Source: Acidimicrobiaceae bacterium
GTDB lineage: Bacteria > Actinomycetota > Acidimicrobiia > Acidimicrobiales > Aldehydirespiratoraceae
Assembly: GCA_009843735.1 (NCBI GenBank)
Contig: VYCW01000012.1
Coordinates: 1-64,000, forward strand
Direction: 5' to 3'
DNA length: 64,000 bases
Part shown: piece by piece, positions 50,658 through 59,197 of the stretch
Numbering within the stretch: position 1 is the first letter of the stretch
How the letters are laid out: each line of letters opens with the position of its first letter
Position numbers and translations under genes: made by a program
Notes under the pieces: model-generated
The model's input: only the letters and a program-made list of their open reading frames with translations
What the model was told of the DNA's origin: nothing
Database searches by the model: none

Positions 50658-52322
50658 CTAGTCCCGCGAGGTCCATAGCGCCTTTCGTAGGGGTTGGAGC
50701 AGGAGGTCGGCTTCGGGTATGCCGCTTCGGAAGGCCACCAGCGCGTAGACCAGAACCGCGGCCCCGCCCACCAGCGGCGCCGACAGGATGGACGGCCAGC
50801 CGTCCACCACCAGCTTGAGCGCGGCGGTCGCCGCGAAGGAGACCGCCGCGGCCGTTGCCGGGGCCCGCAACGCTGATCGCACCGCCTTGGGGAAGCCGAA
50901 CCGGCGCGACAGCAGGGCGATTTCCGTCCATGCCGCCACCGCCGATCCCACCGCCAACCCGACCGCCCCCAGACGCACCACATCGTCGAGTGCCCGCTCG
51001 GCTGCGGGCAGCGCCCAGGCCAAGCCCAGGGCGTCGGCCGCGCCGACCAGGCCGTCGGAGCCCACCACGATCCGGTCCAGCGGGAACATCACGAGCGTGC
51101 CGACGGCGGCCGCCACCACCACCCGGACGGTGGCGATGCGAGCGGGCCCGGCGGTGTCGCCCCGGGCGTAGCAGGCGTTCTGGAGCACCCGGCTCACGCC
51201 GGTAGCGGGCAACCCCAGCGCGTAGGCCGCGATCACGAACCAGACCAGCACCGTGTCGGCCGACCCGAACACCCCGCCCTCGAACAGCAGGCTCACGATC
51301 AGGTCGCCCGCCGCGACGTAGACCGCGGCCGCCAGCAGCATCCAGAACGCCACCCGGTGCATGGCCGCCCGGGACCGGGCCGCCAGCGCAGCCGGGTCAC
51401 CGGCCAGCCGCGACATCTCCGGCAGCTCGGCCGCGGCGACGCTCATGGCGAACAGGCTCACCGGCAGCATGTACAGGATCTGGGCCCGGTACAGGGCGGC
51501 CACCGCCCCGGTGGCCAGCAGCGAGGCCAGCATCAAGTCGACGTACGCCGACACCTGCACCACGCCCCGCCCCAGCACGGCCGGACCGAACCGGCGCCGG
51601 ATCTCGCCCAGTCCTGCGTGGTCCCGCATCCAGCGCAGCCGCAGCCCCCGGGCCAGGCGCATGGTGAGCGGGAGCTGAACCAGCAGCTGGGCCAGACCGC
51701 CGCCGGCCACCCCCCAGGCCAGGGCACGGGCCACGCCGTCGAGGTCGAAGGCCAGGATCCAGGCCACCACCAGCGCCCCCACCTGGACCGCGTTCCACAG
51801 CACCGGCGCGGCGTACGACACAAAGAAGCGGCGGTGGCTGTTGAGCACGCCCAGGCACCACGCCGACAGCACCGCGAAGCCGGTGCCCAGCGCAGTTATC
51901 CGGACCAGCGACACCGCCAGCTCGAAGCGGTCGCCCTCGAGGCCGGGCGCCAGCACGAAGGTGATGGGCCGGGCCAACGTGACGATCAGCGCCACCGCCA
52001 ACCCCACGACGGTCATCAGCGCGGCAGCCACCGCGCCGGCCACCCGGCCCGGATCCTCGGCGTCGCCGCCCTCATCGGCGGCCTCGTCGAGCAGGCGGCT
52101 GTAGACGGGCACGAAACTGGCGGACAGCACACCCTCGCCCAGCAGGTTCTGGAGCATGTTGGGGATGCGCATGGCCACCGCGAAGGCGTCGCCGGCCGCC
52201 GTGTTGCCCAGCAGCCGGGAGGCGACGGTCTCGCGGCCCAAGCCGGCCAGGCGGCTGGCGCCGATCCCAAGCGCCACCAGCAGCGGACCCGACGCCCGCC
52301 GCGGCCGTTTCGGCTCAGTCAC
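50658..52322 (-). CDS. murJ: Lipid II flippase MurJ (MviN family)
   Basis: SRLAGLGRETVASRLLGNTAAGDAFAVAMRIPNMLQNLLGEGVLSASFVPVYSRLL; MATE/MviN TM pattern. Confidence 0.95.
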   Translation of the reverse strand: MTEPKRPRRASGPLLVALGIGASRLAGLGRETVASRLLGNTAAGDAFAVAMRIPNMLQNLLGEGVLSASFVPVYSRLLDEAADEGGDAEDPGRVAGAVAAALMTVVGLAVALIVTLARPITFVLAPGLEGDRFELAVSLVRITALGTGFAVLSAWCLGVLNSHRRFFVSYAAPVLWNAVQVGALVVAWILAFDLDGVARALAWGVAGGGLAQLLVQLPLTMRLARGLRLRWMRDHAGLGEIRRRFGPAVLGRGVVQVSAYVDLMLASLLATGAVAALYRAQILYMLPVSLFAMSVAAAELPEMSRLAGDPAALAARSRAAMHRVAFWMLLAAAVYVAAGDLIVSLLFEGGVFGSADTVLVWFVIAAYALGLPATGVSRVLQNACYARGDTAGPARIATVRVVVAAAVGTLVMFPLDRIVVGSDGLVGAADALGLAWALPAAERALDDVVRLGAVGLAVGSAVAAWTEIALLSRRFGFPKAVRSALRAPATAAAVSFAATAALKLVVDGWPSILSAPLVGGAAVLVYALVAFRSGIPEADLLLQPLRKALWTSRD

Positions 52323-52395
52323 GTGATCAGTCGCTGCTCGCAGGGTCCTTCATGTGGGGGGCGAGGCTAGCCGCGCTGCCCTATAGCCTGAGACG

Positions 52396-53727
52396 ATGAG
52401 CAGCGCAGCAACCACCGTCAGACCGTCAGCCGCGCCCGCAGAGACCGCCGACCCGCCCGCCAACGACCCGGCCGCCGAGCCCGCCACCGCGACGCCGGTC
52501 GCCGAGCTGGCCGCCCGGGCCAAGGCCGCCTCCAGGCTGATGGCAGCCGCGTCGACCGCGGCCAAGGACGCCGCGCTCGCCGCGGCCGCCGACGCGCTGG
52601 TGGCCCGCACCGACGAGATCTGCGCGGCCAACGCCGTCGACGTCGCCCGGGCCGAGGCCGACGGCACCCCGGCGGCCCTCGTCGACCGCCTCCGCCTGTC
52701 ACCGGCCCGCATCGAGGCCATGGCCGACGGCCTGCGGCAGATCGCGGCCCGCCGCGACCCCATCGGCGAGGTGGCCGACGGCTGGGTCCGCCCCAACGGC
52801 CTGCGCATCGAGCGGGTCCGGGTCCCCCTCGGCGTGGTGGCCATCATCTATGAGAGCCGCCCCAACGTCACCTCCGACGCAGCCGGCCTGTGCCTCAAGT
52901 CGGGCAACGCCGCCTTCCTGCGAGGTTCGTCGTCAGCGATCACCTCGAACCTGGCCATCGCGGCCGCCATCCGCGACGCAATCGACTCAGCCGGCCTGCC
53001 CGCCGACGCCCTCATCCTGGTCGAGGACACGTCGCGGGCCGCCGCGGTGGAGTTCATGCAGCAGAACGACTACATCGACTGCCTGATCCCGCGGGGCGGG
53101 CCGTCGCTCATCGCGTCCATCCTCGAGCACGCCACCGTGCCCGTGGTGATCGACGGCGCCGGCAACTGCCACGCCTACGTCGACGCCACCGCCGACCTCG
53201 ACACCGCCCTCAACATCGTCGTCAACGGCAAGACGCAGCGGCCGGGAGTGTGCAACGCCCTGGAGTCGCTGGTGGTCCACTCGGCGGTCGCGGACGAGTT
53301 CCTGCAGAGGGCCGCAGCCGCCCTGGACGGCGTCGAGCTGATCGGCGACGAGCGGGCCCGCCGGGCGGTCCCGTCGATGGGGCAGGCCACCGCGGCCGAC
53401 CACGCCACCGAGTTCCTCGACCTCAAGTTGTCGGTGAGAGTTGTGGACACCCTCGACGAGGCCATCGCCCACGTGAACGACAACGGGTCGGGCCACTCCG
53501 AGACCATCATCACCTCCGACATCGCGGCCGCCGACCGGTTCACCACCGAGGTCGACGCGGCCGCCGTGCTGGTCAACGCGTCCACCCGGTTCGTGGACGG
53601 CGAGGAGTTCGGCTTCGGCGCCGAGATCGGGATCAGCACCCAGAAGCTCCACGCCCGGGGTCCGATGGGTCTCGACCAGTTGACCACCCTCAAGTTCGTC
53701 GTGCGCGGCGAAGGCCACATCCGCTAG
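52396..53727 (+). CDS. proA: Gamma-glutamyl phosphate reductase
   Basis: PLGVVAIIYESRPNVTSDAAGLCLKSGNAAFLRG; VVNGKTQRPGVCNALESLVVH (Cys); AEIGISTQKLHARGPMGLDQLTTLKFVVRGEGHIR. Confidence 0.97.
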   Translation: MSSAATTVRPSAAPAETADPPANDPAAEPATATPVAELAARAKAASRLMAAASTAAKDAALAAAADALVARTDEICAANAVDVARAEADGTPAALVDRLRLSPARIEAMADGLRQIAARRDPIGEVADGWVRPNGLRIERVRVPLGVVAIIYESRPNVTSDAAGLCLKSGNAAFLRGSSSAITSNLAIAAAIRDAIDSAGLPADALILVEDTSRAAAVEFMQQNDYIDCLIPRGGPSLIASILEHATVPVVIDGAGNCHAYVDATADLDTALNIVVNGKTQRPGVCNALESLVVHSAVADEFLQRAAAALDGVELIGDERARRAVPSMGQATAADHATEFLDLKLSVRVVDTLDEAIAHVNDNGSGHSETIITSDIAAADRFTTEVDAAAVLVNASTRFVDGEEFGFGAEIGISTQKLHARGPMGLDQLTTLKFVVRGEGHIR

Positions 53728-53751
53728 CGGCCCAACGGGGACTGATCGCAA

Positions 53752-54633
53752 GTGTCGCACCGCTTCACCGATGTCGACGCGGTCCGTGAGGGCCTCTCCA
53801 AGGTCGACTACCTCTGCGACTCCGGCCTGGCCGGAGTGGTCTACCTGGCCGACCGCCTCGACAAGCCCGTGCTGGTGGAGGGCCCGGCCGGCACCGGCAA
53901 GACCCAGCTGGCCAAGAGCGTGGCCGAGATCACCGGCAGCCGGCTCATCCGCCTGCAGTGCTACGAGGGCCTCGACGAGGCCCGGGCGCTCTACGAGTGG
54001 AACTACAAGAAGCAGCTACTGCGCATCCAGACCGAGCGCGAGGCCGACGTGGAATGGGACAACATCTCCACCGACATCTTCTCCGACGAGTTCCTGCTGA
54101 CCCGGCCGCTGCTGGAGGCCATCAGGGCCACCGACCCGATCGTGCTGCTGATCGACGAGGTCGACCGGGTCGAGGTGGAGACCGAGGCCCTGCTGCTGGA
54201 GATCCTCAGCGAGTACCAGGTGTCGATCCCGGAGCTGGGCACCATGGAGGCGGTGCAGGTGCCGCTGGTGTTCCTCACCTCCAACAACACCCGCGAGCTG
54301 AGCGAGGCCCTCAAGCGGCGCTGCCTTTACCTGCACATCGACTACCCGTCGATGGAGCGCGAGAAGGAGATCGTGCTGGCCAAGGTCCCCGACATAACCG
54401 AGAACCTGGCCGACCAGGTGGCCCGGGTGGTCCGCTCGATCCGGCGGCTGGAGCTCAAGAAGCCGCCGTCGGTGTCGGAGACCCTCGACTGGGCCCGCAC
54501 GCTGGTCCTGCTGGGCGTGCAGCACATCGACGCCGACGTGGCCGCCGAGACAGTGAACATCCTGCTGAAGTACCAGAGCGACATCGCCAAGGCGAACAAG
54601 GAACTGGCGACCGTCGAGGGCATCGAGCCCTAG
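53752..54633 (+). CDS. MoxR/CoxD-like AAA+ ATPase
   Basis: KPVLVEGPAGTGKTQLAKSVAEI Walker A; VLLIDEVDRVEVETEALLLEILSEYQVSIPELG Walker B; FLTSNNTRELSEALKRRCLYLHIDYP. Confidence 0.92.
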   Translation: MSHRFTDVDAVREGLSKVDYLCDSGLAGVVYLADRLDKPVLVEGPAGTGKTQLAKSVAEITGSRLIRLQCYEGLDEARALYEWNYKKQLLRIQTEREADVEWDNISTDIFSDEFLLTRPLLEAIRATDPIVLLIDEVDRVEVETEALLLEILSEYQVSIPELGTMEAVQVPLVFLTSNNTRELSEALKRRCLYLHIDYPSMEREKEIVLAKVPDITENLADQVARVVRSIRRLELKKPPSVSETLDWARTLVLLGVQHIDADVAAETVNILLKYQSDIAKANKELATVEGIEP

Positions 54634-54638
54634 AGGCC

Positions 54639-56108
54639 GTGACGGCCTACGAGACTGACCTCCCCACGCTCCCGGTCGAGGCGGGGGATCCCCTCCTGGA
54701 CCTTCTCAACGGCTTCATCGCCGAGCTGCGGGCTGTCGGCATTCCCGCCAGCCTCACCGAGAACCTCGACGCCATGGAGGCCGTGAAGCACGTCCCCATC
54801 ACCGATCGCGAGACCTTCAAGTACGCCCTGGCGGCCACGCTGGTGAAGAACCAGGCTCACTGGAAGGCCTTCGAGACCGTCTTCGAGGTGTACTTCTCCC
54901 TGCGGGGCGCCCAGTACGAGATCGCCGCCGATGATCTCGACGAGGCCGACGAGGCCGACGGCGAGATCCGGGCCGAGGGCGACCGGGGCTCCGGCGGCGA
55001 CATGCTCAGCCCCGAGGAGCTGGCCGAGATGCTCTACCGGGCGCTGATGCGGGGCGACTCAGAGATGCTCCGCGCCGCGGCCCGCGAGGCGGTGCGCCGC
55101 TACGCGGGGATGGAGCCGGGCCGTCCCGTCGGAGGCACCTACTACCTGTACCGCACCCTGCGGAACCTCGACCTGGAAGGCGTGCTGGAGCGTCTAATGG
55201 ACGCGGAACAGCACACGGAGGGCGACGTCGACGACTTCGACCTGCGTTTACGGCGCGACGAGTTCGAGTTGCGCATCGCCGAGCTCAAGCGTCAGATCGA
55301 GGCCGAGATCCGGCGGCGGCTGGTGGCCGACCGGGGCGTCGAGGCCATGGCCAAGACCCTGCGCAAGCCGCTGCCGTCCGACATCGACTTCATGCACGCC
55401 TCCCGCGAGGAGATGGCCAGCCTCCGCAAGGCCATCTACCCGCTGACCCGCAAGCTGGCCGCCCGGCTGGTCCGCAAGCGTCGCCACGGGCGGTCCGGGC
55501 CGCTCGACTTCCGCTCCACGGTCCGGCACTCGCTGTCGTACGGGGGCGTGCCGGTGGAGCCGAAGTTCCGCCACCCCCGCCCTCACAAGCCCGACATCAT
55601 GGTGGTGGCCGACGTGTCGGGGTCGGTGGCCGCGTTCGCCCGGTTCACGCTGCACCTGGTGTACGCCATCTCCAGCCAGTTCTCGAAGGTGCGGTCGTTC
55701 GTCTTCATCGACGGGCTCGACGAGGTGACCCAGTACTTCGAGGGCACCGACGACATCGCGGAGGCGGTCCACCGGGTGAACACCGAGGCCGACGTGGTCT
55801 GGGTGGACGGTCACTCCGACTACGGCCACGCCCTCGGCGTGTTCTGGGACAGCTACGCCAACGACGTCGGTCCCCGGACCACCGTGCTGATCCTCGGCGA
55901 CGCCCGCAACAACTACCACGCCCCCGAGAGCTGGATCGTCAAGGCCCTCCAGGAGAAGGCCCGCCACCTGTACTGGCTGAACCCGGAGCCTCGCAGCTAC
56001 TGGGACACCGGCGACTCGATAGTGGGGGAGTACGCCCCCCACTGCGACGGCGTGTTCGAGGTCCGCAACCTGCGCCAGCTGGAAGCCTTCGTCGACCGCC
56101 TGGCCTGA
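54639..56108 (+). CDS. CoxE-like VWA domain protein
   Basis: GTG start; DIMVVADVSGSVAAFARFTLHLVYAI (DxSxS MIDAS); HSDYGHALGVFW; directly downstream of MoxR ATPase. Confidence 0.9.
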   Translation: MTAYETDLPTLPVEAGDPLLDLLNGFIAELRAVGIPASLTENLDAMEAVKHVPITDRETFKYALAATLVKNQAHWKAFETVFEVYFSLRGAQYEIAADDLDEADEADGEIRAEGDRGSGGDMLSPEELAEMLYRALMRGDSEMLRAAAREAVRRYAGMEPGRPVGGTYYLYRTLRNLDLEGVLERLMDAEQHTEGDVDDFDLRLRRDEFELRIAELKRQIEAEIRRRLVADRGVEAMAKTLRKPLPSDIDFMHASREEMASLRKAIYPLTRKLAARLVRKRRHGRSGPLDFRSTVRHSLSYGGVPVEPKFRHPRPHKPDIMVVADVSGSVAAFARFTLHLVYAISSQFSKVRSFVFIDGLDEVTQYFEGTDDIAEAVHRVNTEADVVWVDGHSDYGHALGVFWDSYANDVGPRTTVLILGDARNNYHAPESWIVKALQEKARHLYWLNPEPRSYWDTGDSIVGEYAPHCDGVFEVRNLRQLEAFVDRLA

Positions 56109-56136
56109 GCCGCCTGGCCGGCCGTGGCCTGAGGCG

Positions 56137-57513
56137 CTAGCGGCGCTCCGAGAGCATCTCGGCCACCTGGAAGGCGAGATCCACTGACTGGCGGCCGTTG
56201 AGGCGGGGGTCGCACAGCGTCTCGAAGGCTCGCTCCAGGTCGGCGTCGAGGATCTTGTCGGAACCGCCGACGCATTCGGTGACCGCGTCGCCGGTCAACT
56301 CGACGTGCACGCCGCCGGGCCAGGTCCCGCAGGCGGTGTGGGCCGCGAAGAAGCCGCTGATCTCGGCCAGCACGTCGTCGAAGTTGCGGGTCTTGCGCCC
56401 CGAGGTCGACGTGTAGGTGTTGCCGTGCATCGGATCGCACGCCCACGCCACCGGATGCCCCGAGTCGCGCACGGCCTGCAGCAGCGGCGGCAGCAGCGTC
56501 TCGATTCGGTCCGCACCCATCCTGGTGATGAAGGTCAGCCGCCCGGGAATGCGCCGGGGGTTGAGCACCTCGCACAGGGTGAGCACCTCATCAGGGGTGG
56601 CGGTGGGCCCGATCTTGCAGCCGAGCGGGTTGTGCACGCCCCGCAGGAACTCCACGTGGGCGCCGTCGAGCTGCCGGGTGCGCTCGCCGATCCACAGCAT
56701 GTGGGCCGAGCAGTCGTAGGTGGCCCCGGTGAGGGAGTCCACCCTCGTCAGGGCCTCCTCGTAGTCCAGCAGCAGGGCCTCGTGGCTGGTGTAGAACTCC
56801 ACCTCGTGCAGCTGCGGGGTGTTGTCGGCGGTCACCCCGCACGCGGTCATGAACCGCAGGGCCCGGTCGATCTCGTCGGCCATCTGCGAGTACCGCCGTC
56901 CGGCCGGTGAGGTGGCCACGAACTCGCGGTTCCAGCTCGACACCTGCGACAGGTCGGCGTAACCGCCGCGGGTGAACGCTCGCAGCAGGTTGAGGGTGGA
57001 CGCGGCCCGGTGGTACGCGGTGAGAAGGCGGTGAGGGTCGGGCAGCCGCTCGGCCTCGCTGAAGCCGATGTCGTTGACCATGTGGCCCAGGAACGAGGTG
57101 AGTTCGATCTCGCCCACCGTCTCGGTCGGGCTGGACCGGGGCTTGGCGAACTGTCCCGCGATGCGGCCCACCTTCACCAGCGGCACGCCGCCGGAGTAGG
57201 TCAGCACGATGGCCATCTGGAGGATGACCCGCAGCTTGTCGCGGATCGAGTCGGCGGAAGAGTCGAAGGACTCCGCGCAGTCGCCTGCCTGCAGCAGGAA
57301 GGCCTCGCCGTCGGCCACCCGGCCCAGCAGCCTGGTCAGAGCCCGGGCCTCGCCGGCGAACACCAGCGGGGGCAGGTCGCGCAGCGCTTTGGTGGCCTGC
57401 TCGACTTCGGCCGGGTCGGGCCAAGCCGGCTGGTGGCGCGCCGGCTTGGCCCTCCAGGACGAGGGCGACCAGTCGCTTCCGCCGGCGAACAGGGTGGGAT
57501 CTCCGGCGGACAT
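56137..57513 (-). CDS. 3-deoxy-7-phosphoheptulonate synthase, class II
   Basis: FLLQAGDCAESFD, SHMLWIGERTRQLDGAHVEFLRGVHNPLGCKIGPTATPDE-type motifs, WACDPMHGNTY, GGVHVELTGDAVTECVGG. Confidence 0.96.
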   Translation of the reverse strand: MSAGDPTLFAGGSDWSPSSWRAKPARHQPAWPDPAEVEQATKALRDLPPLVFAGEARALTRLLGRVADGEAFLLQAGDCAESFDSSADSIRDKLRVILQMAIVLTYSGGVPLVKVGRIAGQFAKPRSSPTETVGEIELTSFLGHMVNDIGFSEAERLPDPHRLLTAYHRAASTLNLLRAFTRGGYADLSQVSSWNREFVATSPAGRRYSQMADEIDRALRFMTACGVTADNTPQLHEVEFYTSHEALLLDYEEALTRVDSLTGATYDCSAHMLWIGERTRQLDGAHVEFLRGVHNPLGCKIGPTATPDEVLTLCEVLNPRRIPGRLTFITRMGADRIETLLPPLLQAVRDSGHPVAWACDPMHGNTYTSTSGRKTRNFDDVLAEISGFFAAHTACGTWPGGVHVELTGDAVTECVGGSDKILDADLERAFETLCDPRLNGRQSVDLAFQVAEMLSERR

Positions 57514-57517
57514 GGCG

Positions 57518-58363
57518 TTATGCCGCGTCGACCGTCTCGGCCAGACTCAGCTCCTCGGCATGCTCGCGCACGGCATTGATGGCGCGCTTCACCAGGCGGC
57601 GGGCCGCCTCGGCGGTGACGCCCAGCTCCTCACCGACCTCGCGGTAGGAGCGCTTGATGCCGTCGGAGAGCCCGAAACGCTGCTCGACCGCGTACTTGGC
57701 CCGGGGCTCGAGGATGTCGAGCAGGCCGGTCACCATCTCCTCCTCGGCCTTGGCCATCACCTCGAGCTCGGGCCCGGGGTTGGCGTCGGGGAGCAGGTCG
57801 ATCAGCTCGTTGCTGTCGTCGTCGCCGATGGTGCGGTCGAGGGAGGTGGGGGTGGTCAGCCGGTGCAGCCGGGCATGGTCGTCGTCCAGCTCGTCGCCGT
57901 CGCCGGACACCTGCCGCAGCGCGGCGCGCAACGACGCGGACCGGTCGCCGGGCAGGCGCACCAGGCTTGCCTTCTGGTCGAGGGCCCGCCCGATGGACTG
58001 GCGGATCCAGAAGGTCGCGTAGGTCGAGAACTTGAAGCCCTTGCGCCAGTCGAACTTGTCGACGGCGTGCTCGAGTCCGAGGTTCCCCTCCTGGATGAGG
58101 TCGAGCAGTTCCATGCCCGGGGGGAGGGGATAGCGGCGGGCGACGCTCACCACGAGGCGCAGGTTGGCCCGGATGAAGCGGTCCTTGGCCGCGGCGGCCT
58201 CGCGGATCGCCCTGTCGATCTCGCGGCCGGTCTCGCCCTCCTCCTTGCGGAGACTGGCTTCGACGCCGCGCTCGATGGCCTGCGAGAGCTCGCGCTCCTC
58301 TTGGGCGTTGAGCAGCGCGACGGCACCGATTTCGTTGAGATACTGTCCTACTGAGTCGCTCAT
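57518..58363 (-). CDS. Sigma-70 family RNA polymerase sigma factor (short, group 2-like)
   Basis: VGQYLNEIGAVALLNAQEERELSQAIERG; FIRANLRLVVSVARRYPLPPGMELLDLIQEGNLGLEHAVDKFDWRKGFKFSTYATFWIRQSIGRAL; region 4 HTH. Confidence 0.95.
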   Translation of the reverse strand: MSDSVGQYLNEIGAVALLNAQEERELSQAIERGVEASLRKEEGETGREIDRAIREAAAAKDRFIRANLRLVVSVARRYPLPPGMELLDLIQEGNLGLEHAVDKFDWRKGFKFSTYATFWIRQSIGRALDQKASLVRLPGDRSASLRAALRQVSGDGDELDDDHARLHRLTTPTSLDRTIGDDDSNELIDLLPDANPGPELEVMAKAEEEMVTGLLDILEPRAKYAVEQRFGLSDGIKRSYREVGEELGVTAEAARRLVKRAINAVREHAEELSLAETVDAA

Positions 58364-58536
58364 GTCTGATTCACCTGACCGGCCCCGCTCGCGTCGGCAG
58401 GGCGGCCTTCTCGCTTTCTTTGTGGGGAGGATTTGGTGCCGGGCGCACACCCTCCGAGCGCGCTACTCCAGCCCAGACGAACCAGAATACAGTACGCGTT
58501 TGTTCCCGGCAAGTCAAGGTGGGCGCGCCCAACCGG

Positions 58537-58552
58537 TGTGACATTTGTCACG
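58537..58552. promoter_or_regulatory. Candidate CRP/FNR-family operator TGTGA-CATTTG-TCACG
   Basis: Matches TGTGA-N6-TCACA at 9/10 positions; contains perfect GTGACA-TT-TGTCAC inverted repeat; about 43 bp upstream of nadD start. Confidence 0.5.
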
Positions 58553-58594
58553 GGCCGCGGCGCGACCGATCCCGCACGATCCTACACTTCGGCG

Positions 58595-59197
58595 GTGCCG
58601 GATCGAAACTCCCCCCGCATCGGCGTGTTGGGCGGGACCTTCGATCCGCCCCACTTCGGGCATCTCGCGGTCGCTCTGGAGGTGCAGCACCGCCTGAGGC
58701 TGTCGGTCGTCCTGCTGGTCGTGGCCAACGACCCGTGGCAGAAGTCGGCCCTCCATCCGGTGACGCCGGCGCCCTTGCGGCTGGAGATGGTGCGGGCCGC
58801 GGTCAGCGACCTCGAAGGGGTCGAGGCCAGCTCTCTGGAGATAGACCGCGGCGGCGAGAGCTACATGGCCGACACCCTCGCCGAACTGGCCTCACTGCAC
58901 CCGGGCGCCGAGCTGATGCTGGTGGTCGGCTCCGACATAGCCCAGAGCCTTGACACCTGGAAGCGGCCCGCCGAGCTGAGGGAACTGGCCACCACCGTCG
59001 TGGTGGACCGGGCGGGACGCTCCGGCGGGAGGCCACCGCCCGGCTGGCCCGCTCAGGTGGTGGAGGGGCCTGCGCTCGACATCTCGTCCTGCGACATCCG
59101 GGCCCGCTTTGCCGACGGCCGGCCGGTCGAGGCGCTCGTGCCCCGAGCCGTCGCCGACGTGGTGAGATCCAGGGGCCTGTACGGGTGCGGCCGCTGA
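58595..59197 (+). CDS. nadD: Nicotinate-nucleotide adenylyltransferase
   Basis: RIGVLGGTFDPPHFGHLAVALEV; VVGSDIAQSLDTWKRPAEL; ISSCDIRARFADGRPVEALVPRAVADVV. Confidence 0.93.
   Translation: MPDRNSPRIGVLGGTFDPPHFGHLAVALEVQHRLRLSVVLLVVANDPWQKSALHPVTPAPLRLEMVRAAVSDLEGVEASSLEIDRGGESYMADTLAELASLHPGAELMLVVGSDIAQSLDTWKRPAELRELATTVVVDRAGRSGGRPPPGWPAQVVEGPALDISSCDIRARFADGRPVEALVPRAVADVVRSRGLYGCGR

Noticed and set aside
53752-56108. MoxR-VWA pair as a ternary/anti-phage defence system
   Set aside because: No protease, nuclease, phosphatase or TIR-type effector adjacent; CoxD/CoxE-like maturation role is more economical.
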